A DNA stretch of 64,000 nt from Isoperla grammatica (Eukaryota > Arthropoda > Insecta > Plecoptera > Perlodidae), in assembly GCA_945910005.1 (NCBI GenBank), contig OX246739.1:73729523-73793522 (forward strand), in the 5' to 3' direction. Below are positions 1 through 53,814 of this stretch, in pieces. The notes below the pieces were generated by a model. The model did not search any database. It was not told where the DNA came from and saw nothing but the letters and a program-made list of their open reading frames with translations. The stretch's first letter is position 1, and each line of letters opens with the position of its first letter. Position numbers and translations under genes: made by a program.

Positions 1-836
1 TTAATACAAGACTGCCTCCTTCTCTGTCCTGCTCATTTTGTATATTATGTATGTCCTTTATACATTACTAAACCATTCATCCGATCTCCATGAAACTTGG
101 CACATATATGTATTTTTTCACGGGGAAGGTTTCTATGCTATCCATTTTGGTTTTGCACGTGGTGATCGGTGCCTGCAAAGAGGGCTCACCAATGAATTGA
201 CTTCGACACCGTTGGTACATATCACCATGAAACTTTGCACTTATATGTATTTTTTCACGGGGAAGGTTTCTATGCTATCCTTTTTGCTGTAACTTCCCTA
301 CGTGGTGATCGGTGCCTGCAAAGAGGGCTCACCAATGAATTGACTACGACACTGTTGGACATATCACCATGAAACTTTGCACTTATATGTATTTATTCAC
401 GGGGAGGGTTTCTATGCTATCCATTTTGCTGTTACTTCCCCACGTGGTGATCGGTGCCTGCAAAGAGGGCTCACCAATGAATTGACTTCGACACCGTTGG
501 ACATATCACCATGAAACTTGGCACATATATGTATTTTTTTCACTGGGAAGGTTTCTATGCTATCCATTTTGGTTTTGCACGTGGTGATCGGTGCCTGCAA
601 AGAGGGCTCACCAATGAATTGACTTCGACACCGTTGGACATATCACCATGAAACTTTGCACTTATATGTATTTTCACGGGGAAGGTTTCTATGCTATCCA
701 TTTTGCTGTAGCTTCCCCACGTGGTGATCGGTGCCTGCAAAAAAGGGCTCACCAATGAATTGACTTTGACACCGTTGGACATATCACCATGAAAGTTGGT
801 ACATGTATTTGTATTATTTTACGGGGAAGGATGACT
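1..836. repeat. Tandem repeat, ~140-bp unit, about five copies
   Basis: The segment GGTGATCGGTGCCTGCAAA recurs at 161, 305, 446, 583 and 723, giving spacings of 144, 141, 137 and 140 bp. Each unit also carries a 'ccatgaaactttgcac' block and a 'cacggggaaggtttc' block. Copies differ by small indels, and some read GCTGTAACTTCCC where others read GGTTTTG. Short open frames on both strands here (38-292, 412-600, 555-782) follow the repeat and are not credible genes. The array may continue left of the window. The family is not identified. Confidence 0.9.
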
Positions 837-1072
837 TATCGTGTACTATACCTACCAGCCACACAGGCACATAAACACCGGTAGAGTCGGTGTCAAATAG
901 TTGTGACACAGTTCGCGTGTGTTCGTTGTGAACTATAGATGTTTACTTAGTTACGTTTGGTACCTGGGTTGGTCACATTCGAATCCATAGTTTATCCAAT
1001 GAGAAGGAGTTCACGTGACTGACCATTTTTTTGCGTTTAAAGTAATAAACTTAATTCGCTGTTAATTCAATT

Positions 1073-1764
1073 ATGCCACCCAAACGAAACAATATCGGTC
1101 GATCTACACCTCAAGCAAGAAAGAAAAGAGCATCACGAGCATCAGAAACAGACGAGCAACGGGAAGCAAGACACGAAGCCGTCCGAGTTCACAATGCTCA
1201 AGCCAGATCATGTGAAACAGACGAGCAACGGGAAGCAAGACACGAAACCGTCCGAGTTCACAATGCTCAAGCCAAATCGTGTGAAACAGACGAGCAACGG
1301 GAAGCAAGACTCGAAAGTGTCCGAGTTCACAATGCTCAAGCCAGATCGTGTGAAACAGACGAGCAACGGGAAGCAAGACTCGAAAGTGTCCGAGTTCACA
1401 ATGCTCAAGCCAGATCGTGTGAAACAGACGAGCAACGGGAAGCAAGACTCGAAACCGTCCGAGTTCACAATGCTCAAGCCAGATCGTGTGAAACAGACGA
1501 AAACGGGAAGCAAGACTCGAAACCGTCCGAGTTCACAATGCTCAAGCCAGATCGTGTGAAACAGACGAGCAGCGGGAAGCAAGACTCGAAACCGTCCGAG
1601 TTCACAATGCTCAAGCCAGATCGTGTGAAACAGACGAGCAGCGGGAAGCAAGACTCGAAAGTGTCCGAGTTCACAATGCTCAAGCCAGACGAACAATGCA
1701 CACTGATTTACATCTTAGTGCATTCCATTCAGTGGCATTGCAACGCATGCCGGGTACTCGCTAG
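1073..1764 (+). pseudogene. Helitron replicase/helicase N-terminus, frameshifted fragment
   Basis: The frame opens with MPPKRNNIGRSTPQARKKRA and then runs through 23-residue repeats of the type CETDEQREARLESVRVHNAQ (69-bp period; repeat anchors at 1191, 1260, 1329, 1398, 1467, 1535, 1604, 1673). Basic N-termini made of 'ETxEQREARLE' repeats are typical of proteins preceding the Helitron Rep/helicase in arthropod genomes. A one-base deletion near 1503 (GAAAACGGG where other units have GAGCAACGGG) shifts the frame. After the shift the family-like reading resumes as RRTMHTDLHLSAFH near 1690 and then meets a stop at 1762-1764. No Rep or helicase domain follows in the window. It is a decayed element fragment; an unrelated repeat protein is less likely. 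Confidence 0.7.
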
Positions 1765-1969
1765 TATATTATATAGAAGTACATATATAGGCAATATAAA
1801 AATTAAAAAGTGTAAGCACAAGAACACAAACAACTGAAAGCCAACTCATCACATGCCAAATACTGCAATGATAATAATGTAATTATACTGTAGTTATATT
1901 TAAACTGTTCCATTCTTGCAACTAGCACACAAGTACACCCTAGATCTTCTAGTAAATAAATACGCCTAC

Positions 1970-3435
<1,466 letters not shown>

Positions 3436-3484
3436 AAATAAATAAATTAATTAATTAATTAATTAATAAATAAAAAAAAAAAAA

Positions 3485-3543
<59 letters not shown>

Positions 3544-3569
3544 ATACTACTACTACTACTACTACTACC
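3436..3569. repeat. Microsatellites (AAAT/ATTA)n then (TAC)n
   Basis: An AT-rich stretch alternates AAAT, TTAA and a run of A, followed by regular AAAT to about 3545. It then changes abruptly to about eight TAC triplets ending near 3569. Confidence 0.95.
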
Positions 3570-4043
3570 GTTGTCTGTGCTATTACTATTTAGGCCTACC
3601 ATACTATTTACTACTATTTTATTACTAACTATTGAGCCATACGAGCCTATGTAAAACCACCATTATGGCACTAACACACAACAAAATCATGATGGATGCA
3701 ATCGGAAAAGTTGTTCCTTGCTACAACTGTGATGCCAATGATCCTGATCACAATGGGCCCTTAGCAAATGAAGCATTTGAAAGCCCGCTTTATAACACAC
3801 TCCTCTCTCTAAAAATAGCCATGGGAACCCAGGTAGCCCGAGTACCCAGCTCCAAATAATACCCGGAGCCGTTTTTCGGGTCCGGGTAATTTTTTAGTCC
3901 GTTTCTGTGCTATATTTACTCGCCAGTATTACTGCAGTTGATTTCGATGGAGCCAGCAGGTACTGCGCGCACCGACCCATCCCCCACCTTCCATAACATG
4001 TGCCTCGACGAGGAACAGAACAGACGCGAACAGACTTGCATTC
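3570..4043. other. No recognised gene
   Basis: An open frame at 3632-3859 (75 codons) has no recognisable motif and no flanking splice or promoter signals, so it is not called as a gene. Confidence 0.5.
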
Positions 4044-4091
4044 GTTGGCTCGTTGGTCCAGTGGTTAGCAACCCTGCTTCCAATGCAGAAG
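4044..4091 (+). repeat. tRNA-derived SINE, 5' part (interrupted)
   Basis: TGGTCCAGTGGTTAGCAACC resembles the A box and D arm of a tRNA. It is followed by CCTGC-TTCCAAT-GCAGA, an anticodon stem-loop-like hairpin. The sequence is cut at 4091 by the hAT insertion and resumes at 5511 with the T-arm-like GGTCCCGGGTTCAAATCCC. Removing the insertion and one target copy restores a normal tRNA-like head. Confidence 0.8.
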
Positions 4092-5510
4092 CAGTGGTTA
4101 ATTTGTAAGGAAAAAGGTGGGTATACGCATCATAGTTTCATGTTACAATGTGCTCGTGATAAAAATTGATGTCTCGGTGGGAAATTGCCGGGGGCCCCCC
4201 ACCGCTTACCAATTCAGCTTCTGGGCTCATAATCTGGAATTGAATTTGGAGTTTTGGGTTGGATTTGATACAATTTTACTTGTCTTCAAAAGCCAATCGT
4301 CATTTTAATGGTCCTGTAAGTATACCATTAAATGATTAAAAGCAGATACATATATATTATAAAAATCAGTTATTGAAGTAGTTATACAGTAATTTTATGT
4401 GTCAACTGGCAACAATTCATTTCCAAGAGGAACAACCTAACAATAGCAGAAATGTTTATCCGTTGTATTTATTTTTATGACACGATATCACCTCAAAACG
4501 CGTTTCAGACCAGCCCAGTCCGCCCAGGACTGGGGAAAAAATCCAGGCCGGGCAAACTTTTGATCCAGGTCAGGCACTGGGTGTTTGGGAGGCTGTGGCC
4601 CCCCAACAAACAGCGCCGCAGGCGAAATTTTTTTAATCAGGTTCTTAGAAGGCATTTGGTGCGTTTTAGAAAAAAAAACATAGCAGGCTGAATGCACTAC
4701 CGAAATACTGTAGTTTTCGTCGGTTAAAAGTAGAAAAACACCAGCAAGAAGATTGATGAGAATGAGATGAAGTTACACCGAAATCCAACGAATCTACATT
4801 GTAATTTAAACCTTGCAATATCGTGAAGGGGTGGGAGGGACTCGGGTTTAAAGAAATTTTAATTTCAATGCGCGGCAACTTACCGCTGGCGCCAGGCAGT
4901 TTATGCCTGTTCCAGTCAAACAAGTCCAAATTTGGGCAAAACTGGCAGGCCACTGGGCATTTGCTTGGTTGCCCGGCGGGCCTGTCCGCCCCTGCCCGGG
5001 ACCATCAAACATAATGCAGAGCCAAATTTTTAGTTTTAACAGGAGACCCCTTTAGTATTAAAGAGGAATCGAACATATATCCACAAACAGTGAAATGCTG
5101 TATCAAACATGTAAATCATATTTTACGGATCGTGCTATTTCCCTCACAGCAGCGAGAGCGACTGAACCGCCTTCGCGTTGCTAACCCTTACTGTCTGGTT
5201 GACGATCGAGGAACCTGCAGCCAATAACAATAGGAGATGATTCTATTTATAAAGTACGGAGGTTGGTTTGGGAAAAACGTAAAACCAAGAGATAAGAGTT
5301 ATAGATACGGTATATTCAAGTAAATTTGAAATATGTGCATGTGAGGGTAAAATACCCAATACAAACTATTTTTGTTTTTTGTATATGTTAGCCAAAATTT
5401 GAGTGTTGCATACCTAATAATTCATGAAAAAAGGTGGGTATACTGCGTATACCCACGAAAATAGGTGGGTATACTGCGTATACCCGCGCTCCATTACAAA
5501 TTAAGCACTG
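4092..5510. mobile_element. Non-autonomous hAT-like transposon, 1.42 kb, nested in a SINE
   Basis: The left end CAGTGGTTAATTTGTAAGGA and the right end, read in reverse, CAGTGCTTAATTTGTAATGG are terminal inverted repeats. The flanks TGCAGAAG (4084-4091) and AGCAGAAG (5511-5518) are an 8-bp target duplication with one difference, as expected for hAT elements. The subterminal segment GGTGGGTATACGCA recurs near both ends, and the right end holds a palindrome GTGGGTATACTGCGTATACC twice. Short open frames inside (4452-4691 plus, 4488-4697 and 4666-4953 minus) resemble no transposase that I recognise. Confidence 0.85.
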
Positions 5511-5890
5511 AGCAGAAGGTCCCGGGTTCAAATCCCGCTTCAGGCAGAAGTTTTTTAACTTCTAATGTGGATTCAATTCTATTACTTCTTGGCTTAGGAA
5601 TAAGTAAACGGTGACTTTGGAGCCGTCCTAGCAACAAAGCACTCAATAAATTCAAAGTTGTTCTGAATCGGCCTTGTTGATTCTGGCATTTGTCTGCAGG
5701 TGTTCGCACTGTCCAATCACTGATTCATATGTTTTGTATTTGAAATATCGATCTTTGATTGGTTATCGCTCACTCGTCGATGGTGTTCGAGGCCTACAGG
5801 GTTGGTTTAGTCACTTTAAATTAAAGTCCCCCACTGCAAATCAGTTTAGTTACTGAGTGGGTAGACTCTAAATGTGAATTTATTTATTTA
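5511..5890 (+). repeat. tRNA-derived SINE, body and 3' end
   Basis: The sequence begins at the target duplication and the T-arm-like GGTCCCGGGTTCAAATCCC. It runs through a unique body and ends at ..GTTACTGAGTGGGTAGACTC plus an AT-rich tail (TTTATTTATTT). The body is repeated in reverse at 11735-12040 and its 3' end at 11525-11590. With the 4044-4091 head the element is roughly 430 bp. Confidence 0.85.
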
Positions 5891-6668
5891 TTTTATTTTA
5901 TTGGTTACTGTTTGTTCTTTGTTTAAGATTCTGGTGAACATTCTGCTAACACTTGTTCTATTACTATTTATTTTACTTGAAATATCATGTTTTATGTAGG
6001 CTACGTGCTTCAGTTGTGTTTTGCGAAATGATTTTTTTTACTCGACGTTATTACTGCAGGCGTACTCTGAGGGGCTATTCGAGCGGGCGGCGTGCATGTC
6101 ATTCATCCCTCGTCTTCGCGCCCGTGTTTTATTTCTCTATGTTTGCGCCCCGCGCACTTCACAAGGTCTAGCGACGACCTTCAAATGAAGCCTACACACC
6201 GAAAAATACGTTTTCAGGATCCGGGTAATATGAGAGCTGGAACCGGTTCCGAATTTTATTACCCGATGTCATCCCTACTACACACTGATTATGTAGGTAG
6301 GTAGGCTATATCAAGTACTTCAAAACGTTTTGAGTTAAAAGCGGTAAGATATCTTACTGTCTGTGCCAAACAAAACTCATATCAGTTTCACTAAAACGTT
6401 TTGGATGGTGATATGTGAGAGTGTGGTGGTAGATGTACGTACCAGTAGGCTATAAAGTCCGTGTACATCACAAAAACGAAAACGTTTTGAGGTATCAAAT
6501 CAACTAATAACAAGCGTTTCGAGTTCTCCAATTAGCATCTTTTCGCAGTTTTACGTCAAAACGTTTTGAGCCCGTATAGCCTATATCATTACATTTCAAA
6601 AGGCCTAGGCCTAGGACGTGTCTGAATACCATTCCTGATTTCATTCTAGTTCTTATTATCATTATTAT
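5891..6668. other. Intergenic DNA with a palindromic AAAACGTTTT cluster
   Basis: No gene seen. The palindrome AAAACGTTTT, often followed by GAG, occurs at about 6322, 6393, 6479 and 6558. Short open frames (5953-6171, 6092-6304) show no family features. Confidence 0.5.
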
Positions 6669-6800
6669 TATGGTCGGTGCACAATAGCCCAGGAAGGAGC
6701 TCCGCTAACGGTAACGGGAAAGTTCGCTATAATTTAACATTGCCCGGTAACGTTAACAGTAATGGGAAGCTCCTTCCCCGGCTATTGTGCACTAACCATA
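6669..6800. mobile_element. Palindromic MITE, 132 bp
   Basis: The left end TATGGTCGGTGCACAATAGC and the right end, read in reverse, TATGGTTAGTGCACAATAGC pair almost completely. Pairing continues inward through GGAAGGAGCT. The whole element can fold into one hairpin. The terminal TA suggests a TA-targeting family such as Tc1/mariner, but this is not certain. Confidence 0.8.
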
Positions 6801-8232
6801 GGTCTTGTTCTTGTTCTTATTCTCGTTCCAGTTTCACGTATTCGGCTCTAAGATTCGGAGGAGAGCCGGACATTACTTGATGCAAGTAGGGTTAGGGTCG
6901 TCCCTAGTTTAGGCCCCCAGTGTGTTAGGACTCGTAGTTGTTGTAGGAATTACTCATACACCTCATCATTGGGTTTGGCATGACCTCTGTAGATAGACTA
7001 GAGACGAAGGTTGGATATTCTAAGCTAGAGGCTAGGTCGTATGGCTCAAAGGCTAGGCCCCTAGGCCTACCTAGGTCTACAGCTTACCTACGCTGCTGCC
7101 TCATGTCTAGGCGTGCCATTATGTTCTTTTGAACTCAAGACTTGAAAGAAACGTTTTAGGTTATTGAATGAAAATGGAATGATTGGACACTTACCAAAGA
7201 AGATATTACACCTACAAAAACACATGTAAGGGCATTGTTATTGTTTAGGCCTAACCTTCTCGCTCCCGCCAATTCTTCCAGTGATACCAATTTCAAAATG
7301 ACAGGTTATGGTCGGTTCACTGTGGTTCACTCACACAAATGTTTATTTAGGATTTAAACGGTTTGATTTACGGGGATTTATAGGATTTTTTTCACGAGGC
7401 ATGCATATAATTTATAGTAATACTATTTTACTTCAATCTCAAGTTTTTAAAATTTTATTTGCTTACGGGAATTGTTTGTGGCGTTAAGGTTGGCAGCAGT
7501 ACAGCGGCAATTTCAAAATTTCGAAAAGACAAAAATCTGAGTAGATTGTAATGTACTATTATAAATCCATGGTAATGACTGTTATGAATACATTATTTTT
7601 TACATTGCCAAGAGGTAATCTGTTTTGTGTACTTGTAGCCCATGCATACATGTATTTTATAAGACTTTGTGGAACTGATCTTTTGCATTTATGTAAAAAG
7701 TAAGTGTTCAATATAAAATGAATGAATTACGTATTAGTATCATATTCATATATCGTATCATTAAATCAATAATGTGACATCACACGGCTTACACATAGAA
7801 ATTAACAATCCAGATTTTAAGGTCTACGGTCTACACAATACAAAAGTTCATCCTAAGATGGAACCCTCTTCAATAACAATTAACAAGTAGTATTTTTAGA
7901 AGCTACTATTTCGAGCAATGGAATTGGCATTGGTCTTCCGTTCTTTGATTTCAAATTCGTCTTTATTTTCTTTTACACACATAAAACAACATGCTTATAA
8001 TATAAGCTACAGAAGGAGAAATCGACAATATGTATTTAAAGTACAATTTAGAAAGTAATCTTAATCTTAAGTACTATCTTAAATACTGTTTTCTTTTTTT
8101 TAAATATCGAACCAAAAAACAAGAATACTAGTTCACCTCTATTAATAAATTCAAGTCAAATAAAGTTGTCAGGAAAGTATAGTACATTATGCTTCGACTA
8201 TGAACGTCACATATTATGTATAGTTGGACATA
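6801..8232. other. Intergenic, no recognised gene
   Basis: AT-rich DNA with repeated AGGCCTA/TAGGCC motifs between 6595 and 7090. No open frame with family features. The right part probably includes the 3' untranslated region of the IR gene; a minus-strand AATAAA can be read near 7965. Confidence 0.5.
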
Positions 8233-8279
8233 GACATGAAATTGTCCCTAGCCAGGTAGGCTAGGGACAATTTCATGTC
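8233..8279. other. Perfect 21-bp inverted repeat with 5-nt loop
   Basis: Left arm 8233-8253 (starts GACATGAAATTG) and right arm 8259-8279 are exact reverse complements around the loop AGGTA. The hairpin lies about 80 bp downstream of the IR stop codon, so it would probably be part of that mRNA's 3' untranslated region. Confidence 0.9.
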
Positions 8280-8357
8280 CCGCTTCAGGTGGCTAAGTAA
8301 AGGTGTTGTGGGGTTTGGAATAGTTGGAAAAGAATATCCAAGGGCTGATAGTAAGAC

Positions 8358-49019
<40,662 letters not shown>

Positions 49020-49117
49020 GATGTTTTAGTTGAAGAACGTTCTTGGAAGTCCTTGGAATGACCTATGAATGTTTGAAGCTATCATCTATTCCGTGTGTTC
49101 GTGACATTTGTTAAAGC

Positions 49118-49160
49118 CACTGTCCTCTATGGTGATTCCCATTACTTATTAATTTTTATA
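49118..49160 (-). promoter_or_regulatory. Candidate IR core promoter
   Basis: On the minus strand TATAAAAATT occupies 49160-49151, and an ACAGTGG initiator-like sequence lies about 35-40 bp downstream. This would give a 5' leader of about 100 bases before the ATG at 49019. Sequence-only guess. Confidence 0.35.
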
Positions 49161-50569
49161 GGTTTTCTCGGTCGCGACCGTAAATATAATGTATTACTTT
49201 ATGGACATTACATATTTAAAAAATTTTAATGGTAAAATGTTCTCGCCGAACAAGCAATGCAATGCACCACTTATAAATATTATCATTAAGTTTTCTTCTA
49301 AATAGCTCGGGGTAGCTCCAGGGTGATACCGCCAAATGTAAGAGGCGACAAAAGGGGACCCTGTATTTCACCCCCACTGCCGCCACTTGATTCCTCCTCC
49401 CAGTTAACCGTGCTCTTTCTTGCTGACCCTCCTACAACCCCCACAATGCAAGTTATACTGTATTTGATACGGAAGACATCCGAGTACGTCGTATAACAAT
49501 AAATAATCAATCAATATATAATCAAGCGTCCATGCATAGTATAACATGTATAACAAAGGCCAGGGCGTCAATATGGGCATTGGACCTTATCTTCAGACGC
49601 CATCGGTACAACAGCAGCTGGGCAAACAAAGTGTTGAGATAATATAACAGATTGCAGTAAAGACGACAAAGATATTGAAAGGCAACGAAGAAGCATTTCT
49701 ATTTGAGCAAATATGTTAGCAAGACATTTTATAAATGATCTGTTTCACTTTCAGCCGGTTCTAGCATGCTGAACAATACTGGATCTTTACATACTGAGTG
49801 GGTCACTAAACTAGTAAACAAGGATTTTGTTCCGTAACAACCAATGCTGCCATAAGTGTGTTCACTATTTAAATGACCCATTGAAGTCACAAGTGAAGAC
49901 GAGGTTTAAGCCCTAGAAGTGTGGCATTATTATCTACAATGAAGTATTAAGATGATAAGGGTTTTATATCAACGTATTTCGGTTGTTCTGTAGATACCAA
50001 GGTCCGTCAATCCCCTGGCTGAGGTTCGGTTAACGAGTTCGACGAGCCTCCGCCAGGGGTTTACGGCCACTGTAGAGCGTCGGATATATTCCGTGCTGGC
50101 CTAGCGCTAAACAGTATATCCATTTTGTATCATTTGTGTGCGGACGGTAGAGTTAAGATTTCCGTTAGAGAACCTTTTGTTTATATATTTTATACTTTGA
50201 GTTGAGTTGAAAGAGGTTTTACAATACAATTCAAATATATAGTTAATTGGTTCCTAGTGAGTGCATGAGGCACTCGCAGGTAAGGAACCCTCATGTACAA
50301 TTGTTTTGCTTATGGCAGGAAGTGGTGATGTAGAGTATGAAATACAATTAGAAAAACTATTGTTTATGACTAAGAACTACTTTATGTACTTCGTTCCAGT
50401 TAATTCATGGTTTATTTTATAAATTAATTACTCAACATTGGTGCATAGAAATGTCCTCGTGTGTGCCCAATTTACGGACTTGATAGTATATTTTATAACG
50501 TACTATAAATTTGTCAAATGTACAAATTGTCGACGATTTGTTTAGTAATGAAGATAGATAGCAATTACC
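49161..50569. other. Intergenic, no recognised gene
   Basis: No gene is supported. A G/C-richer block at 49305-49500 followed by AATAAATAATCAATCAATA looks like the 3' end of a retroposon, but I cannot name it. The segment 50031-50056 contains GAGTTCGACGAGCCTCCGCC, a partial match to the hairpin repeat at 2388 and 2700. Confidence 0.4.
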
Positions 50570-50646
50570 GAAAAAGTTTACCTCGACCGAAAATCGATCC
50601 CGGGTTGTTTTACGTACCGACGCTTTTGCCATCTGAGCTATCAATC
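50570..50646 (-). repeat. tRNA-like sequence (degenerate SINE head)
   Basis: The minus strand reads TAGCTCAGATGGCAAAAGCG (A-box-like), then CCCGGGATCGATTTTCGG (weak B box). No closing acceptor stem is seen, and (ATCT)-rich DNA lies on the 5' side. It is unlikely to be a working tRNA gene. Confidence 0.55.
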
Positions 50647-53360
50647 TATCTATCGCTATCTATTGCTATCATCTATCGCTAAGCAAACCTCTTTCTAAAT
50701 TACTATTTGTTTTTGTGATTGTTTATTTGTTGTTTTATTGGTTGGGGGAAACCTTTTGACCATTGATTGCTCTACCTTCAAAACATTGTATTCAAGGCTG
50801 GAAACTCATGCTTTAATAAAGTGATGAAATATTAACACAACTATTTATACGAATCTCAATTTCAGTAAGCTTATACTTTTAAAATATGCACGTTTGAGAT
50901 TAGAGAAGTATTGATATTTACAGCTTCTAACCCACAACTAGAAAATTAATATTTGGAACCATCCCATATAAACATTGTACATCAATTACTAAGCACGTTT
51001 TAAACACGATGTTGAGATTAATTATTGACAACAAGAAGGTTTAGAGGTTAATATTGCGTTAATTACAGTTTGTCATTGCACGGCGATGATAATCCCTAAC
51101 GCATTATTCACATGCTAATGTGTTTCCATGGGGTGTTGGAATGATGCGTGGCCTACCATTAAAAGACATGCACACGGGGCAGGTTTCAGCTGATATGTTT
51201 TATTCAAGTGGTACTTTAAAGTACGGTTGAAATGATTGAAAGATACACGTATGGTTTCAATATTACCTCCTTAAGTCCAAAGTAACACAAATCTATTGAA
51301 GTTCTCAAATAATCAAGCAAGATTGGTCTCTACCGACACATGTAGAGCTTGACCAATCAGAGTTCTCCATTCTCCATACTCTTCATTCTCTCCGTACCTG
51401 ATAAGTTTGATCTCCAACTAAACTTAACGACCCCACCGTCTCATTAAATATTCCCTTATTCTTCTTTTTCTTCGTTTAATCTTTTAAGTATATTTTTATT
51501 TATAGAAGAGGTACTCGTGACCAATCAGCGCTCGGTATTTGAGATTGGAGCTCGCAGGTTGGCCCATGATGAAAGCATCTGTAAGGTTGTTGTGGTGTTT
51601 GTGCATGCGTGTAGCACCGTCCGTTATAGGTGTTTACTACAGCCAATGAGAGTTCGAGAATTCGAAGAAGTTCACAGGAACTATCAAAATCCAGCAAGCT
51701 GTGAGCAACATTGGCAGTATTTTGTTTTTATTGAAAGCCTGTCAAAATGTATCAAAATTCACACTTTACTGCGTAGATCCATAAAGTAACTACTCGCAGC
51801 AAGTATTTATTATAATATTCCACTGTGTTCTAGAGGTAGGTCTAAACTGTAAAGGTATAGTCCGTCCTACTTTAGTTTTATGAAATAAGTTGTTTAAACA
51901 TCGGCGTTTCCGCCATTTCTTGGTATCGAAAGCTGTGAATGGCTGGGTTCCCGTGATCTATTTTCAATTATCACTTCTCTTCAAACAGGATTTATTGGTT
52001 TTGTTACTACAAACTTATATTTGTATTTAATTTTTAAAAATATTCGTCGTGTAATATTATTAATAGCAACTTACACAAATGAGATAATTACCATTTATCA
52101 ACGTCGGACAAGTTGGCCAACTCACGAACTGAGAACAATCCGACGCAATCTTCCATCAAGCACACGGAGGAATGACAACTTAAGTTGCCATTCTGGACAT
52201 GGCCTGTGATGAAAGCATGAGAATAGTTTCGTTGGGAGGACTATAGTAGTGTGATATTATGAAGACCCACGCAACAATAATAGATACTTCTTTTTGCAGA
52301 CTACAATGTCGGCTACTTTTCACATCAATTTATTTAGTATTAGTAGGTAGTACAAGTAGGATCACATTAAAAACCACATAAAATTCCATTTTAAAAATTA
52401 TATCTCAAAAATGCTAATCGAATTTGAAAATCGGAGTCTATAGTGGACTGAGGTTTGATAAGCTTTACAGGCTAAATGATAAATACATCAAATATTTTAA
52501 TCAGTAGGGTGGTTATTTTCACTATATTCAATATTTAGTACTGGTAACATATAATTCAATACAAATAACAACCATATTGATTATAATAATGTTAGACACA
52601 CACATTTATTATTATTTATTTTAAGGATAATACTTATATCAAACACTATGTATAGGCCTACATATCAACCCTCCAAAATTCTACTCGCTAGCTCACAACT
52701 TGCGAGTGATTCTGATAGGTTGCGAGTAAACTCTGTTATCTAAAAGTACCATAATTCATAAGCTAACCAATAAATAAATAAAATGTACAATAAATTGACA
52801 TGTTTTATTGTTTTTTATGACAAGATTATAAGATATTACCTCAAAATGTATTTTATAATGCAAGAAAAACAAAAAAATAATTTCGCCTGTGGCGAAATTG
52901 CCTCCAGCTGCAGGGGCTTTGCCACTAACCATCACCCACCTAGTTGCGAGTACAAATTAAACTATGCGAGTTGGACAATAGGCACTGGGACATGACAGTA
53001 GGCATGTGAATTGTTACTCGGGTGACTTTTGATCAAACAAACATTTATTCTTCAGGAAAAGAAGTTCAAGAACTTATTACCAAAAAAAAGTACAAAAATA
53101 CTGGTCACTTTGGTAGATAGTGCCTAAAGGCTGGGATAGTATTGAGAGGGAAAGAATTATAGGAACCAACAGCTCACCTGAAAGAAGATCGGCAGCCGTG
53201 TTGAGATGGAGATTACATATATTTACAATAATTTACAATAATTTACAATTACACAAAATACTGGTCAGTGATCGTGATACCAACTATTCTTGATCATTAT
53301 ATAGAAACAAGGTCGAACAGCATTCTTTTACTTGACAATTCAATAACAACTAGCAAGTTA
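50647..53360. other. Gene-poor AT-rich DNA
   Basis: No exon or gene is supported. Open frames of 60-90 codons (51500-51697 minus, 51517-51789 plus, 52021-52209, 52783-52995) have no family features. A short palindrome ATTTCGCC-tgt-GGCGAAAT sits near 52879, and TTTACAATAA is repeated near 53222-53245. Confidence 0.5.
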
Positions 53361-53806
53361 TAGGGCTGCCCAACGATATCGATAAATCGATACAATATCG
53401 ATACTAGATAAATAATTCGATATCGATATAGAATTAATATATCGTACATATCGCGATATCGAACTTGTGCCTAATAAGCTAATTGATACAAAAAAAAACG
53501 ATTAACTATCACGTCACGCCAACCACACCATCGCTGTTTTGTGTGGAAATTTTACAATTTGAATAGTACAACAAACAAATTGACACACATAGTAAGACAT
53601 TTCAAAGCTAAAATATTTCTTTACGTAATATTGTTTAAAGAATGACCTCTAGCTGGCCTGTTAATCCTAAAAACAGACGAGAAAAGTTTCAATGTGGCGA
53701 TATCGCCGATATCGATACGTCACTTGAAAACTTCGATATCGCAACGCGATATCGATATTTCTTCCCGCGATGTCGATATGATTTTTTTTATCGTTGGGCA
53801 GCCCTA
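53361..53806. mobile_element. hAT-like MITE rich in CGATATCG palindromes
   Basis: Terminal inverted repeats TAGGGCTGCCCAAC are flanked by a perfect 8-bp duplication GCAAGTTA (53353-53360 and 53807-53814), as expected for hAT. Inside, CGATATCG and ATCGATA motifs are packed into about 100 bp next to each end, leaving a different centre. The 53642-53836 open frame is incidental. Confidence 0.92.
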
Positions 53807-53814
53807 GCAAGTTA

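Noticed and set aside
1104..1701. Minus-strand and alternative-frame ORFs over the 69-bp repeat
   Set aside because: Shadows of the Helitron repeat, which is the only frame with family-like sequence.
50570..50646. Functional tRNA gene
   Set aside because: The A box is acceptable but the B box is degenerate and no acceptor stem pairs.
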